DNA of 24,483 nucleotides from Chloroflexota bacterium (GTDB lineage Bacteria > Chloroflexota > Limnocylindria > P2-11E). Where the stretch lies: assembly GCA_005883775.1 (NCBI GenBank), contig VBEU01000165.1, forward strand, positions 1 through 24,483, written 5' to 3'. The translations under genes were made by a program, and so were the position numbers. The notes below the pieces were generated by a model. It ran no database searches, was not told the origin of the DNA, and saw only the letters and a program-made list of their open reading frames with translations. Positions 13,939-22,335 of this stretch are shown one piece after another; position 1 is the first letter of the stretch; each line of letters opens with the position of its first letter.

Positions 13939-15929
13939 CAGGTCTCCAGCCTTGCCGCGACGAGCTCCAGAACGTCGACCGGCTTGATCTGCTCCTGCAC
14001 GCCCTTTGCCCCGACGCCTTCCTCGAGCATGATCAAGCAGAACGGGCACCCGCTCGCCACCTTTGTCGCGCCACTGTTGATGGCGAGCAGCTGCTCGATC
14101 CGGCGGTGATTCACCCGCTGGCCGACCTTCTCCTCCATCCACATGCGTCCGCCGCCGGCGCCGCAGCAGAAGCCGCGCTCGCGGTTGTGCGGCTCGATCT
14201 CGACGCGCTGGACGCCAGGGATCGCGTCCAGGACGGCGCGCGGCTCGTCATACACGCCGTTGTGCCGTCCGAGATAGCAGGGATCGTGATACGCGACGGC
14301 TTCCGTCATTCCCCGGCCAACCTTGAGCTTGCCCTCAACGATGAGCCGGTCGACGAGCTGCAGCGCGTGGACGACCTCGTAGTTCCCGCCAAGCTGCGGG
14401 TATTCGTTTGCGATGGTGTTGAAGCAGTGCGGGCAGCTCGCGATGACCTTCCGCACGCCGTACTTCCTCATGGTCTCGATGTTCTGCTGCGCCTGCGTCT
14501 GCCAGAGGTATTCGTTGCCGATCCGCCGCGCGGGGTCGCCGTTGCAGGTCTCCTCGGACGCGAGGATCGCGAAGGAGACGCCGGCTGCGCGGAGCACCTG
14601 CACGACCGAGCGCGCGACCTTCTGATTGCGCCGGTCAAACGACGCTGCGCACCCGACGAAGTAGAGGTACTCCGCGTCTTGCTTCTCGGCGAACGTGGGA
14701 ACGCCGAGGTCCTTAGCCCAATCGCCGCGCGTCTCGCGCGCCTCGCCCCACGGGTTCCCGGCGCGCTCGATGTTCGTCATGGCGCGCTGCGCCTCGGGGG
14801 GCGCCGATCCCTCCATGAGCGTGAGGTGCCGACGCATGTCGACGATCTTGTCGATGTGCTCGATCGTGACCGGGCAGGCTTCGACGCAGGCCGCGCACGT
14901 CGTGCAAGCCCAGAGCTCTTCGGGCTTTGACTCCACGTAGTGCGCAGGCGGCGTCGTCTCCGCCTTCGCGTCGGCGAGAAGCTTCGGGCCGTCGCGGAGC
15001 AGCTGATCGCGTATGTCCAGGACGATCTTCTGCGGATCGAGAGACTTTCCGGTCGCGAGCGCCGGGCAGTTATCGGAGCAACGCCCGCACTCCGTGCACG
15101 TGTAGCCATCGAGCAGCTGCTTCCAGGAGAAGTCCCGGATCGACGCCGCGCCGAAGGTCTCCTTGTTTTCGATGTCCTCGATGAGCGAGAGCTGCCCGCG
15201 GGGCGTCTGCTTTCGGAAGAACACATTCGGAAGCGTCGTGACGATGTGGAGGTGCTTCGTCCGCGGGAGATAGACCGCGAAAGCCAGGATCGTGAGCACG
15301 TGGGCCCACCACGTGCCGGCAAAGATCACCGGCCCGGCGGCTGTCGGGATGAGATACGCCAGCACACTGGCGACCGGCGGCTGAGCAGCGCTCTCGATGT
15401 GACCGGGGTCGCGGACCCCGGCAATCGCGGCGCTCTCGAACACGAGCAGCGTCAGCATGAGGAACGCGATCATGGCGAGGATTACGTAGCCTTCGCGCAC
15501 GATGTGCATTCGCGGTGGTCGCAAGAACGCGCGCCGGTACATCGCGATCGCGACCGAGACGAGCACAGCCACGGCAAAGATGTCGAGAATCCACATGTAG
15601 GCGGGGCTCGTCGTTCCGGGCAGCTGCCAGCCAAGGATGCCCCGCAAGAGCAGGTCCGCGCTTCCATACGTGATGACGAGGAAACCCCAGAAGATGAGCG
15701 CGTGGGTGATCCCGCGGATCCAGTACGGGCGCTTGATGAGCTTGCGCTGGCCGAGGTAGATGACGATCTCGTCGCGCAGCCGTCGCGCGGGTTTGTCGGT
15801 GCGATCTTCGTTCCGGCCCAGAAGGAGCAGCCGGTACAGCTGCCACGCTCTGAAGAAGAACCCACCGAAACCGACAAGCACGAGCGCAAGCAGCATCCAC
15901 GCGCCAAGACCCGCGGTCGGCGCTGTCAC
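13938..15929 (-). CDS. etfD: EtfD-type membrane iron-sulfur oxidoreductase (ETF:menaquinone oxidoreductase)
   Basis: 663 residues in three parts. Residues 1-230 are a NarI-like membrane domain with about six helices (near 8-28, 73-95, 110-130, 146-170, 185-210, 207-222). Next comes a two-cluster ferredoxin region with Cys278/281/284/288 and Cys342/345/348/352. The C-terminal half carries two heterodisulfide-reductase-type CCG modules (Cys427, SCPHC 499-502; DPC 551, FCCGAGGG 587-594, GCPFC 628-631). This is the architecture of Rv0338c/EtfD, which moves electrons from EtfAB to menaquinone. The adjacent etfB, etfA and dehydrogenases fit that role exactly. GTG at 15929 lies 7 nt after the upstream stop, with AAGGA about 11 nt before it. 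A generic HdrD-like label is the alternative. Confidence 0.92.
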   Translation of the reverse strand: MTAPTAGLGAWMLLALVLVGFGGFFFRAWQLYRLLLLGRNEDRTDKPARRLRDEIVIYLGQRKLIKRPYWIRGITHALIFWGFLVITYGSADLLLRGILGWQLPGTTSPAYMWILDIFAVAVLVSVAIAMYRRAFLRPPRMHIVREGYVILAMIAFLMLTLLVFESAAIAGVRDPGHIESAAQPPVASVLAYLIPTAAGPVIFAGTWWAHVLTILAFAVYLPRTKHLHIVTTLPNVFFRKQTPRGQLSLIEDIENKETFGAASIRDFSWKQLLDGYTCTECGRCSDNCPALATGKSLDPQKIVLDIRDQLLRDGPKLLADAKAETTPPAHYVESKPEELWACTTCAACVEACPVTIEHIDKIVDMRRHLTLMEGSAPPEAQRAMTNIERAGNPWGEARETRGDWAKDLGVPTFAEKQDAEYLYFVGCAASFDRRNQKVARSVVQVLRAAGVSFAILASEETCNGDPARRIGNEYLWQTQAQQNIETMRKYGVRKVIASCPHCFNTIANEYPQLGGNYEVVHALQLVDRLIVEGKLKVGRGMTEAVAYHDPCYLGRHNGVYDEPRAVLDAIPGVQRVEIEPHNRERGFCCGAGGGRMWMEEKVGQRVNHRRIEQLLAINSGATKVASGCPFCLIMLEEGVGAKGVQEQIKPVDVLELVAARLET

Positions 15930-15936
15930 GACGCGC

Positions 15937-17100
15937 TCATTCCTTCAAGATCTCTTCCGCGATGACGAGCTTCATGATCTCGCTGGTCCCCTCATAGATC
16001 TCGGTGATCTTCGCGTCGCGGTAGTGGCGCTCGGCCGGGAAGTCTTTCAGATAGCCATAGCCCCCGAAGATCTGCACGCAATCGCGGCTGGCTTTGACCG
16101 CGACGTCGCTGGCGAAAAGCTTCGCTTCGGCGGCGGCGAGGATGTAATCCTCGCCCGCGTCCTTCAAAGCCGCCGCGCGCCAGGTCAGCAGGCGGGCAGC
16201 GTCAATCTCGGTGGCCATGTCCGCGAGCATCCATTGGATCGCCTGGAAATCGGCGACCTTCTTGCCGAACGCCTCGCGCTGCTTGGCGTACGCCAGGGAG
16301 TCCTCAAGGCACGCGCGCGCGATCCCGACCGCTTGCGCGGCGATCGAGATACGGCCGCCGTCGAGGGTCGAGAGCGCGATCTTGTATCCCTCGTTCGTCT
16401 CGCCGAGGAGACTCGCGGCCGGCACGCGCGCATCCTGGAAGATGAGCTGGGCGGTGTCCGATCCGCGGATGCCGAGCTTCTTCTCGAGCTTGCCCACCGT
16501 GAATCCCGGCGTGCCTTTCTCGACGATGAAAGCGGCGATGCCCTTTCGCTTCTGCGCCGGATCGGTTTGCGCGAAGACGATCGCCACGTTCGACAGCGCT
16601 CCGTTCGTGATGAAGTTCTTGGTCCCGTTCAGGATCCAGCTGTCACCGTCGCGTCGCGCGGAGGTACGCATGGCCGCGGCGTCGCTGCCCGACGCCGGTT
16701 CGGAGAGCGCGAAGCAGCCGATCCACTCGCCACGCGCGAGCTTCGGCAGGTATTTCTCCTTCTGGGCGTCGCTTCCGTGATGCAGGATCGGATCGACCGC
16801 GAGCGACACGTGCGAGCAGAGCACCACGCCGGTCGATGCGCATGCGCGGTTGATCTCCTCGACGATCAGGGCGTACGACAGCGCGTCAAGACCCGAGCCA
16901 CCGTACCGCTCGGGCACGTACGGGCCCATGAAGCCGAGGGCACCCATCTCGCGGAGGAGCTCCGGCGGGATCTTGCCCTGATCGTCGATCTCGGCTGCGC
17001 GCGGGAGGACCTTCTCGGTCGCAAAGTCGCGCGCGGCTCGCTGGGCCAGCTCCTGCTCCTCGGTGAGCGTGAGGTCGAAGCCCGTCTCGGCGGCCGTCAT
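15937..17100 (-). CDS. Acyl-CoA dehydrogenase 3 (butyryl-CoA-dehydrogenase-like)
   Basis: 387 residues, complete. Features are FALSEPASGSDAAAM near 134-148, KNFITNGALSNVAIVFA, LGIRGSDTAQLIFQDARVP, LDGGRISIAAQAVGIA, YAKQREAFGKKVADFQAIQ, IFGGYGYLKDFPAERHYRDAK and IYEGTSEIMK with Glu370 as base. The sequence is close to the short-chain (butyryl-CoA) type, which would act on the butyryl-CoA made by the mutase; this specificity is inference. The start ATG at 17100 overlaps the VOC gene stop (ATGA); the frame open to 17313 beyond it is shadow. It sits directly before etfD. Confidence 0.92.
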   Translation of the reverse strand: MTAAETGFDLTLTEEQELAQRAARDFATEKVLPRAAEIDDQGKIPPELLREMGALGFMGPYVPERYGGSGLDALSYALIVEEINRACASTGVVLCSHVSLAVDPILHHGSDAQKEKYLPKLARGEWIGCFALSEPASGSDAAAMRTSARRDGDSWILNGTKNFITNGALSNVAIVFAQTDPAQKRKGIAAFIVEKGTPGFTVGKLEKKLGIRGSDTAQLIFQDARVPAASLLGETNEGYKIALSTLDGGRISIAAQAVGIARACLEDSLAYAKQREAFGKKVADFQAIQWMLADMATEIDAARLLTWRAAALKDAGEDYILAAAEAKLFASDVAVKASRDCVQIFGGYGYLKDFPAERHYRDAKITEIYEGTSEIMKLVIAEEILKE

Positions 17101-17405
17101 CGCCACTGCCGGACTCCGAAGATCCGACCATCCGGGTCGCGCGCGAAAAAGAAGCCGTCGCGGATCTCCCCGACGTTTGCGCCTCTCGCTCGCGCCCGGT
17201 CGAACGTTGCGGCCAAATCGTCGACGTGGAACCACGGCACGAAACCGGGCACCCCTGGCTCGTCCTCGCGGTCGTGGACCGTGAACGTCGCTCCGTTCGC
17301 CGGCTCGAACCATACCGAGTCGTCACGCTTGGGCTGACGGCGCAGGCCGACAACGTCTTCGAAGAACCGCGCGACCTGCTCGCGATCCTGACTGAAGCCA
17401 AACAC
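17097..17405 (-). CDS. Small VOC-superfamily (glyoxalase-like) protein
   Basis: 102 residues, one vicinal-oxygen-chelate domain: a beta-alpha-beta-beta-beta start (VFGFSQDREQVARFFEDVVGL), then VWFEPANGATFTVHD, then PGFVPWFHVDDLAATFDRARARGA and a final FFARDPDGRIFGVRQW. Two halves are present, as in the paired beta-alpha-beta-beta-beta fold. Metal ligands are incomplete by eye, so it may be a non-enzymatic or dimer-completed member. Relatives include methylmalonyl-CoA epimerase, but I see no specific similarity to it. The frame is open to 17711 over the thiolase gene; GTG at 17405 is the only start that begins at the first strand. It is 23 nt after the thiolase stop and has no clear ribosome-binding site. 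Confidence 0.72.
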   Translation of the reverse strand: MFGFSQDREQVARFFEDVVGLRRQPKRDDSVWFEPANGATFTVHDREDEPGVPGFVPWFHVDDLAATFDRARARGANVGEIRDGFFFARDPDGRIFGVRQWR

Positions 17406-17428
17406 GTTGGTGAGAGCGGGCGGGCGGG

Positions 17429-18597
<1,169 letters not shown>

Positions 18598-18601
<4 letters not shown>

Positions 18602-18993
18602 TTGGCTTCCTCTAGGCGCTTCGTCACGTGGTGGCGATAGGCACGGATCTCATCGCGGAGCGCGGCGAGCTCGCCCAGACGCTCGCTCACGGTCACAAGA
18701 TGGGAGTCGAGCAATTCGATGAGGCGCGGAAGCACTTTGGCATTGGTGTGATGGCGACCGTAGAGCGTTTCGAGCTCCTGCATCTCGGCGAGCGAAAGAC
18801 CGAGCACCTTGAGCTTCTGGATGAACTTAAGTCGGCGAACATCGTCGTCGGTGTACACGCGTTGGCCGCCGTCGAGTCGCTTCACCGATTCGAGCAGACC
18901 GCGCTCTTCGTAATACCGGATGGTCCGCTCCGTCAGTCCGACCTTCGCGGCAAGCTCGCCGATCCGAAAGGTCGCGGGCGCCGCCGTCGCCAT
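18598..18993 (-). CDS. MerR-family transcriptional regulator of the operon
   Basis: 131 residues. The winged-helix DNA-binding head FRIGELAAKVGLTERTIRYYEERGLL occupies about 9-34, followed by RVYTDDDVRRLKFIQKLKVLGLSL, a linking helix and a long dimerisation helix from about 88. There is no cysteine metal site, so it is not a metal sensor. It resembles the MerR regulators (LiuR type) of branched-chain amino acid and fatty acid breakdown. It heads the operon and is coupled to the thiolase gene. The start ATG lacks a ribosome-binding site but lies 7 nt after a -10-like TAAACT inside an inverted repeat, so it probably controls its own promoter. An acyl-CoA ligand is inferred. Confidence 0.85.
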
Positions 18994-18996
18994 GCT

Positions 18997-19018
18997 CGCC
19001 AGTTTACGTCAACTGGCG
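18997..19018 (-). promoter_or_regulatory. Promoter and probable MerR operator of the acyl-CoA mutase operon
   Basis: A perfect 8-bp inverted repeat, CGCCAGTT and AACTGGCG around 6 bp, ends 3 nt before the merR ATG. On the minus strand it contains TTGACG followed at once by TAAACT (19001-19006), which is 7 nt from the start codon, as for a leaderless transcript. MerR proteins bind dyads of this kind between or over promoter boxes. A second smaller dyad, GGAGC-6-GCTCC, lies next to it at 19018-19033. The whole 44-bp gap between the restored HIT stop and merR is thus occupied by dyads. Confidence 0.6.
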
Positions 19019-19037
19019 GAGCGTCGATGCTCCAGCC

Positions 19038-19512
19038 TCAAGAGAGCCGCTTCCGAAGCCGCCCCGCGATGTCGTCGAGCGCCTTCCGATCCGCGGCCGC
19101 CCCGTAGTGCGGCGGGAAGTTGATCCCGAAGCCGTCGCCTTGCCAGCGCGGGATCACGTGCAAATGCGCGTGGAAGACCTCCTGGCCTCGGGATCACATG
19201 GAGGTGCGAGTGAAAGACCTCCTGACCGGCGGCCGCGCCGTCCGCGAGAAAGAAGTTGATCGCCTCGCAGCGCAAGCCCGAGGCGCCGAGGGCGGCGGCG
19301 ACCCGCCGCGCCAGCGACCACATCGCAACCGCCGAGACCTCGTCGACTTCACCGATCGACGCGGCGTGCTTGCGAGGAACGATGAGCGTGTGGCCTTCCG
19401 TGATCGGATGGAGGTCGAGGAACGCCAGCACGTCGGCGCCCTGTGCCACAAAGCTGGCCTGCTCGCGGCCTTCGACGATCCGGCAGAAGACACAGGCGGC
19501 CGGCTCGGTCAC
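19038..19512 (-). pseudogene. HIT-family nucleotide hydrolase, frame broken by a 40-nt duplication
   Basis: HIT proteins hydrolyse or transfer nucleotidyl groups (Ap4A, AMP-amines). Reading from the GTG at 19512 gives CVFCRIVEG, HPITEGHTLIVPRKHAAS and QEVFHSHLHVIPR, the His-x-His-x-His active site, and then an arginine-rich nonsense tail to 19009. A second copy of the motif, QEVFHAHLHVIPR, in another frame continues with WQGDGFGINFPPHYG to a stop at 19038, which is the normal HIT C-terminus. Removing 40 nt restores a 144-residue protein, a normal length. The unrepaired 167-residue reading would run into the merR operator. The GTG overlaps the amidohydrolase stop (GTGA). It may be a real lesion or an assembly join. 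Confidence 0.85.
19146..19224. repeat. Imperfect tandem repeat, 39 nt with period 40, in the HIT gene
   Basis: Copies at 19146-19184 and 19186-19224 encode the same 13-residue active-site segment with one amino-acid difference (Ala/Ser). They differ at about 8 of 39 bases, almost all at synonymous positions (for example TTC/TTT, CAC/CAT, TTG/CTC). A fresh slippage duplication would be identical; this pattern looks like two diverged alleles joined end to end. Confidence 0.8.
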
Positions 19513-20711
19513 GAGGCAAGCTCCTTGATCGCGTTCGCGAGAGCTTGCGCACCGAGGGCGGCGTCGTCGACGGACGCAAACTCGCGCGGTGTGTGCGATC
19601 CGCCGGTCGATCGGACGAAGATCATGCCCGTGGGCACGCCCGAGAGGGCGGGGTTCTGCGCGTCGTGGCCGGCGCCGCTGACAAGCTCGGGCGCGTCGAC
19701 GCCCACGCTCCTCGTCGCCCTCTTGAGCACGTCGCGGATCCGAGGATCGAGCGCGGTCACCGGTACACGCGCGAGCTCGTCGACCGACGCCTCGACGGCC
19801 CTCGCGCTCGCGATGCTGGTCACGGAAGCGAGCACCTCACGCACGAGGCCATCGTGATCCCGCGCCGCACGCAGGTCCAGAGAGAAAACACATTCGCCCG
19901 GGACGACGTTCTTCGCGCCCGGACGGACCCTGATCTCGCCCACCGTTCCGACTGAGTCCGAGCGGCCGCGAGCGATCCGCTCGACCGCCAGCACGATCTC
20001 GGATGCGGCGGCGAGCGCATCCGCTCGGGCGGTCATTACGGTCGCGCCCGCGTGATCGGCGCGGCCTCGAATCGTCACGCGAGCGTGGTAGATGCCGACG
20101 ATGTCGCTCACGACGCCGAGCGGTAGACCGGCTGCGTCGAGGCGCGGTCCCTGCTCGATGTGAAGCTCCAGGTACGCCGCGAGCTCGGTCGGGTCGCGCC
20201 GCGCTGCGGCGGGATCGCCCCGCTCGCCCAGAGCACGCAACGCGTCCGCGATCGAAACACCGTCGCGGTCGCGGCGATCGCCAACCCCGCGCCCGAGGCG
20301 ACCAAACGCGGCCGTGGATCCAAAGAGGCCCACTCCGAAGCGGGCGCCCTCCTCATCGGCCCAGGCCACCACCTCGACGGGACGGCGCAGCTTCGTCTTC
20401 GCTTCAACGAGCGACTCGAGCGCCTCGACCGCGCAGAGGACGCCGAGCGCGCCATCGAACCGGCCGCCCTCCGGCACCGAGTCGAGATGCGATCCGACAA
20501 GGATCGTCTCCCCCTCATCACCGAATCGCGCGAACACGTTTGCGGCCGCGTCGCGCCGAACAATGGCGCCCTTCGCGGAAAGCCAGCCGCCGACGAGGTC
20601 CCGCGCGCGCTGCTCGTCGGCGGACAGACCGAGGCGCGAGACGGCCGTACCGTCGCCGCCGATCCGCGCGAGCTCGGTCATGCGGCGCCCGAGACGCTTA
20701 CGGTCGATCAC
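19509..20711 (-). CDS. M20-family amidohydrolase (N-carbamoyl-amino-acid hydrolase / allantoate amidohydrolase type)
   Basis: 400 residues, a normal full length. The binuclear metal site is complete: GSHLDSVPEGGRFDG at 73-87 (His75, Asp86), DEEGARF at 119-125 (Glu121), HIEQGP at 184-189 (His184), GAGHDA with His349 and GGSHTP with His373. Family members remove a carbamoyl or ureido group from amino acids or allantoate, or cleave beta-ureidopropionate, releasing CO2 and ammonia. The substrate cannot be told from these motifs and no purine or pyrimidine pathway genes lie nearby. GTG start overlapping the HD gene stop (GTGA) and a GTGA junction with the HIT gene place all three in one transcript. 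Confidence 0.9.
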   Translation of the reverse strand: MIDRKRLGRRMTELARIGGDGTAVSRLGLSADEQRARDLVGGWLSAKGAIVRRDAAANVFARFGDEGETILVGSHLDSVPEGGRFDGALGVLCAVEALESLVEAKTKLRRPVEVVAWADEEGARFGVGLFGSTAAFGRLGRGVGDRRDRDGVSIADALRALGERGDPAAARRDPTELAAYLELHIEQGPRLDAAGLPLGVVSDIVGIYHARVTIRGRADHAGATVMTARADALAAASEIVLAVERIARGRSDSVGTVGEIRVRPGAKNVVPGECVFSLDLRAARDHDGLVREVLASVTSIASARAVEASVDELARVPVTALDPRIRDVLKRATRSVGVDAPELVSGAGHDAQNPALSGVPTGMIFVRSTGGSHTPREFASVDDAALGAQALANAIKELAS

Positions 20712-21235
20712 CGCACCTTCTCCGCAAGGTCGTCAGGCGCGAACGACACGTCCGCGAACACTTCGCGTTCGATGGCCTTCGCATGTGGGATCGCGCGCAC
20801 GATCTCGGCCGCGTATTTCGGGTTCCGGCGCGCGGTGTCGTGGGCACGGTCCTCGAGCGGCTCGACGACCTGACCACCGCGGCGGTCGGCGGCGTAGACG
20901 ATCTTCTCTTCTTGCGTGCGAGGCGCGAGATTCGGATCGAGCACCGTATAGATGGCGTGGCGCCGCGCCGGCTCAATACAGGCGCCCAACCCCTCGGCCG
21001 CGAGGACGATGCCCGAGAGGATGTTGTGATCCCGCGCATCGCCGGCGAGGAGAGGGCTCCGGCCGATGTCGTGGAGATACGCCGCCAGGACGACCGAGTC
21101 CACATCGATCGGCGGAGCCCCGCGCCGCCTGCCAGCCACGAGCGCCTCGGCGATGGCCCCCACGACACGGCTGTGCGTTTCGAGCCAGTCGGGATAGCTG
21201 TAGCGCCGGTAAAAAGCCTCGGCTTTGGTGGACAA
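20708..21235 (-). CDS. HD-domain (HDIG) phosphohydrolase-like protein
   Basis: 175 residues. Metal-binding HD motifs are His21 (ETHSRVV), the HD pair at 55-56 in LHDIGRS, His70 (ARDHN) and Asp117 (YAADRR). This is the short HDIG layout of small phosphohydrolases acting on nucleotides or phosphorylated metabolites; the substrate is unknown. The reading frame is open to 21343, but TTG at 21235 gives the natural N-terminus STKAEAFYRRYSYPDW; another TTG lies three codons upstream. No strong ribosome-binding site is seen. The start adjoins an inverted repeat at 21239-21257 containing TTGACA on both strands. It heads the HD, amidohydrolase, HIT transcript. Confidence 0.75.
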   Translation of the reverse strand: MSTKAEAFYRRYSYPDWLETHSRVVGAIAEALVAGRRRGAPPIDVDSVVLAAYLHDIGRSPLLAGDARDHNILSGIVLAAEGLGACIEPARRHAIYTVLDPNLAPRTQEEKIVYAADRRGGQVVEPLEDRAHDTARRNPKYAAEIVRAIPHAKAIEREVFADVSFAPDDLAEKVR

Positions 21236-21238
21236 CTT

Positions 21239-21257
21239 TGTCAATCTTCTATTGACA
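21239..21257. promoter_or_regulatory. Inverted repeat TGTCAAT-5-ATTGACA between divergent genes
   Basis: A 7-bp perfect dyad with a CTTCT spacer. Each arm supplies TTGACA, the consensus -35 hexamer, facing outward, so the element can serve promoters on both strands or be an operator placed on them. It separates the HD gene (start 21235) from the promoter of the sigma-factor fragment. Confidence 0.55.
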
Positions 21258-21280
21258 CCATCCCATAGCCTGACTACGGT
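21252..21280 (+). promoter_or_regulatory. Sigma-70-type promoter ahead of the sigma-factor fragment
   Basis: TTGACA at 21252-21257, an exact 17-bp spacer, and TACGGT at 21275-21280. Downstream lies GGGGAGG, a strong ribosome-binding site, 6 nt before the ATG at 21303. It is the best consensus-like promoter in the window, yet the frame it drives is truncated. Confidence 0.6.
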
Positions 21281-21302
21281 CCGCGCCGCAGGGGAGGTGC
21301 GC

Positions 21303-21413
21303 ATGGCCGATTCGGCCGTTCCTGTCGGAGATGACCGCATCATCGCGCACCTTCAGTTCGCACGGGCGGTCGCTTCGCGATCCATCGATCCCCGCTGCCA
21401 CGGCGCGGACCGC
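21303..21413 (+). pseudogene. Truncated 5' fragment of a sigma-factor gene
   Basis: The ATG and its ribosome-binding site start a frame whose residues 10-37 (DDRIIAHLQFARAV and on to DPRCHGADR) match residues 7-34 of the complete sigma factor at 21744 at 26 of 28 positions. The DNA of the two segments (21330-21413 and 21762-21845) agrees at about 70 of 84 bases, with most differences synonymous. Similarity ends abruptly after GADR; the frame then runs through unrelated sequence, antisense to the next gene, to a stop at 21566. It carries no sigma region 2 or 4 and cannot work as a sigma factor. It may be a remnant paralogue or an assembly join. Confidence 0.75.
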
Positions 21414-21443
21414 ACGCGTAACCGGGCGCGGGCGCAAGAGACC

Positions 21444-21650
21444 TTAGCGGAGCAGCTTCCTCCACGCGACGATCGTGAGCACGAGCGTGCCGATCAGTAC
21501 GAGGTGCCATGCCGCAGTCAATCCCCACTCGAGTGGCGCTTGGGGCCGGTACCCGATCGTGGATAGCTCCAGGAGCACAACCATTGGGACGCCGACGAGC
21601 GTCTCGAGAATCAACAGCGTCAAGTACAACGCGCGTCGACTCGGCGACAC
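21444..21650 (-). CDS. 68-residue two-helix membrane protein
   Basis: Two clear hydrophobic helices (about residues 7-29 and 43-63) with a polar loop containing YRPQAPLEWG, and a basic tail WRKLLR; this predicts a small integral membrane hairpin with no recognised family. The GTG start lacks a ribosome-binding site but lies 7 nt after TAGCAT, a -10-like box. It lies between the sigma-factor fragment and the complete sigma factor, on the opposite strand. I cannot assign a function; a link to sigma-factor control is only suggested by position. Confidence 0.6.
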   Translation of the reverse strand: MSPSRRALYLTLLILETLVGVPMVVLLELSTIGYRPQAPLEWGLTAAWHLVLIGTLVLTIVAWRKLLR

Positions 21651-21657
21651 GCTGCCG

Positions 21658-21663
21658 ATGCTA
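21658..21663 (-). promoter_or_regulatory. Putative -10 box (TAGCAT) for the two-helix membrane protein
   Basis: TAGCAT on the minus strand, 7 nt before the GTG at 21650, the same hexamer and spacing style as at the fdhD/luciferase-like divergent promoter. No -35 is obvious, and there is no ribosome-binding site, as expected for a leaderless message. Confidence 0.4.
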
Positions 21664-21743
21664 GCCCGCGGCCCCAGAGCGATAGGCGGCGCAGACGCGC
21701 GCCTGAGCCACTCCTACGTTCGCCGCTGGGTTGCACGACGAAC

Positions 21744-22328
21744 ATGAGCCAGCCCAACGCCGACGATCGCATCATCGCGCACCTCGGCTTCGCGCGAGCG
21801 GTCGCCTCGCGATCCATCGACCCGCGCTGCCGCGGGGCCGACCGCGAGGACCTCATCGCCGATGGCGTGCTAGGTCTTGTCCAGGCGGCTCGCCGGTATC
21901 GGGGGGACCGCGGCGCCTCGTTCGGCGCGTACGCCGCGCGGCGCGTCCGCGGTCAGATCCTGGACGCTCTCCGCGAGCGCGACCCGCTGACCCGGAGCGC
22001 GCGCCGCGCCTTCCGGGCGGCGCAGCGCGCGACCGAAGACGGCGCAACGGGTTCGCCCGCGAATCCGCCGTACGTTGAGGTTTCTCTCGATCGCATCGGC
22101 GACGTCGCCGAGGTGCGACCTGTGGCCGGGCGTCGCGACGATCGTTGGCCGCTGGTCGCGAGCGCGCTGCGCGACCTGACGCCGCTCGAGCGTCGCGTCC
22201 TCGTGTTGTCGTACGGACGCGGCCTGACACTGCGGGAGATCGGCGGCGAGGTTGGCCTGTCCGAATCGGGCGTGTGCCGGCTCCGAGCGCGCGCGCTCGC
22301 CCGCGTGAGATCGGCATGCGCGGCCTGA
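21744..22328 (+). CDS. Sigma-70 family RNA polymerase sigma factor (FliA/WhiG-like)
   Basis: 194 residues. Region 2 is at about 33-82, with DLIADGVLGLVQAARRY (core-binding and -10 contact), FGAYAARRVRGQILDALRERD typical of FliA, WhiG and SigB-like factors. Region 4 is at about 143-190 with LTPLERRVLVLSYGRGLTLREI and a helix-turn-helix GLSESGVCRLRARAL that reads the -35. Region 3 is reduced to a loop, so it is shorter than FliA (about 240). It would direct RNA polymerase to an alternative promoter class; its regulon and any anti-sigma partner are not apparent. There is no good ribosome-binding site before the ATG. Its 5' end is duplicated at 21303. Confidence 0.85.
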   Translation: MSQPNADDRIIAHLGFARAVASRSIDPRCRGADREDLIADGVLGLVQAARRYRGDRGASFGAYAARRVRGQILDALRERDPLTRSARRAFRAAQRATEDGATGSPANPPYVEVSLDRIGDVAEVRPVAGRRDDRWPLVASALRDLTPLERRVLVLSYGRGLTLREIGGEVGLSESGVCRLRARALARVRSACAA

Positions 22329-22335
22329 GCTTTCA

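Noticed and set aside
15760..17337. A 525-codon open frame on the plus strand
   Set aside because: It lies antisense to the etfD start and acyl-CoA dehydrogenase 3. Its product is rich in Arg, Asp and Glu with no family pattern, as expected from the complement of GC-rich codons. The same applies to the long plus-strand frames at 3950-5098, 9950-11089 and 14940-15965.
17097..17405. VOC protein as methylmalonyl-CoA epimerase
   Set aside because: The epimerase would suit a methylmalonyl pathway, but the protein is short, lacks a clear set of epimerase metal ligands and the mutase itself looks like the isobutyryl type.
19009..19037. HIT frame continuing to the stop at 19009
   Set aside because: The tail after the first HIT motif is arginine-rich nonsense and would cover the merR operator. 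The proper HIT C-terminus exists in the other frame and ends at 19038.
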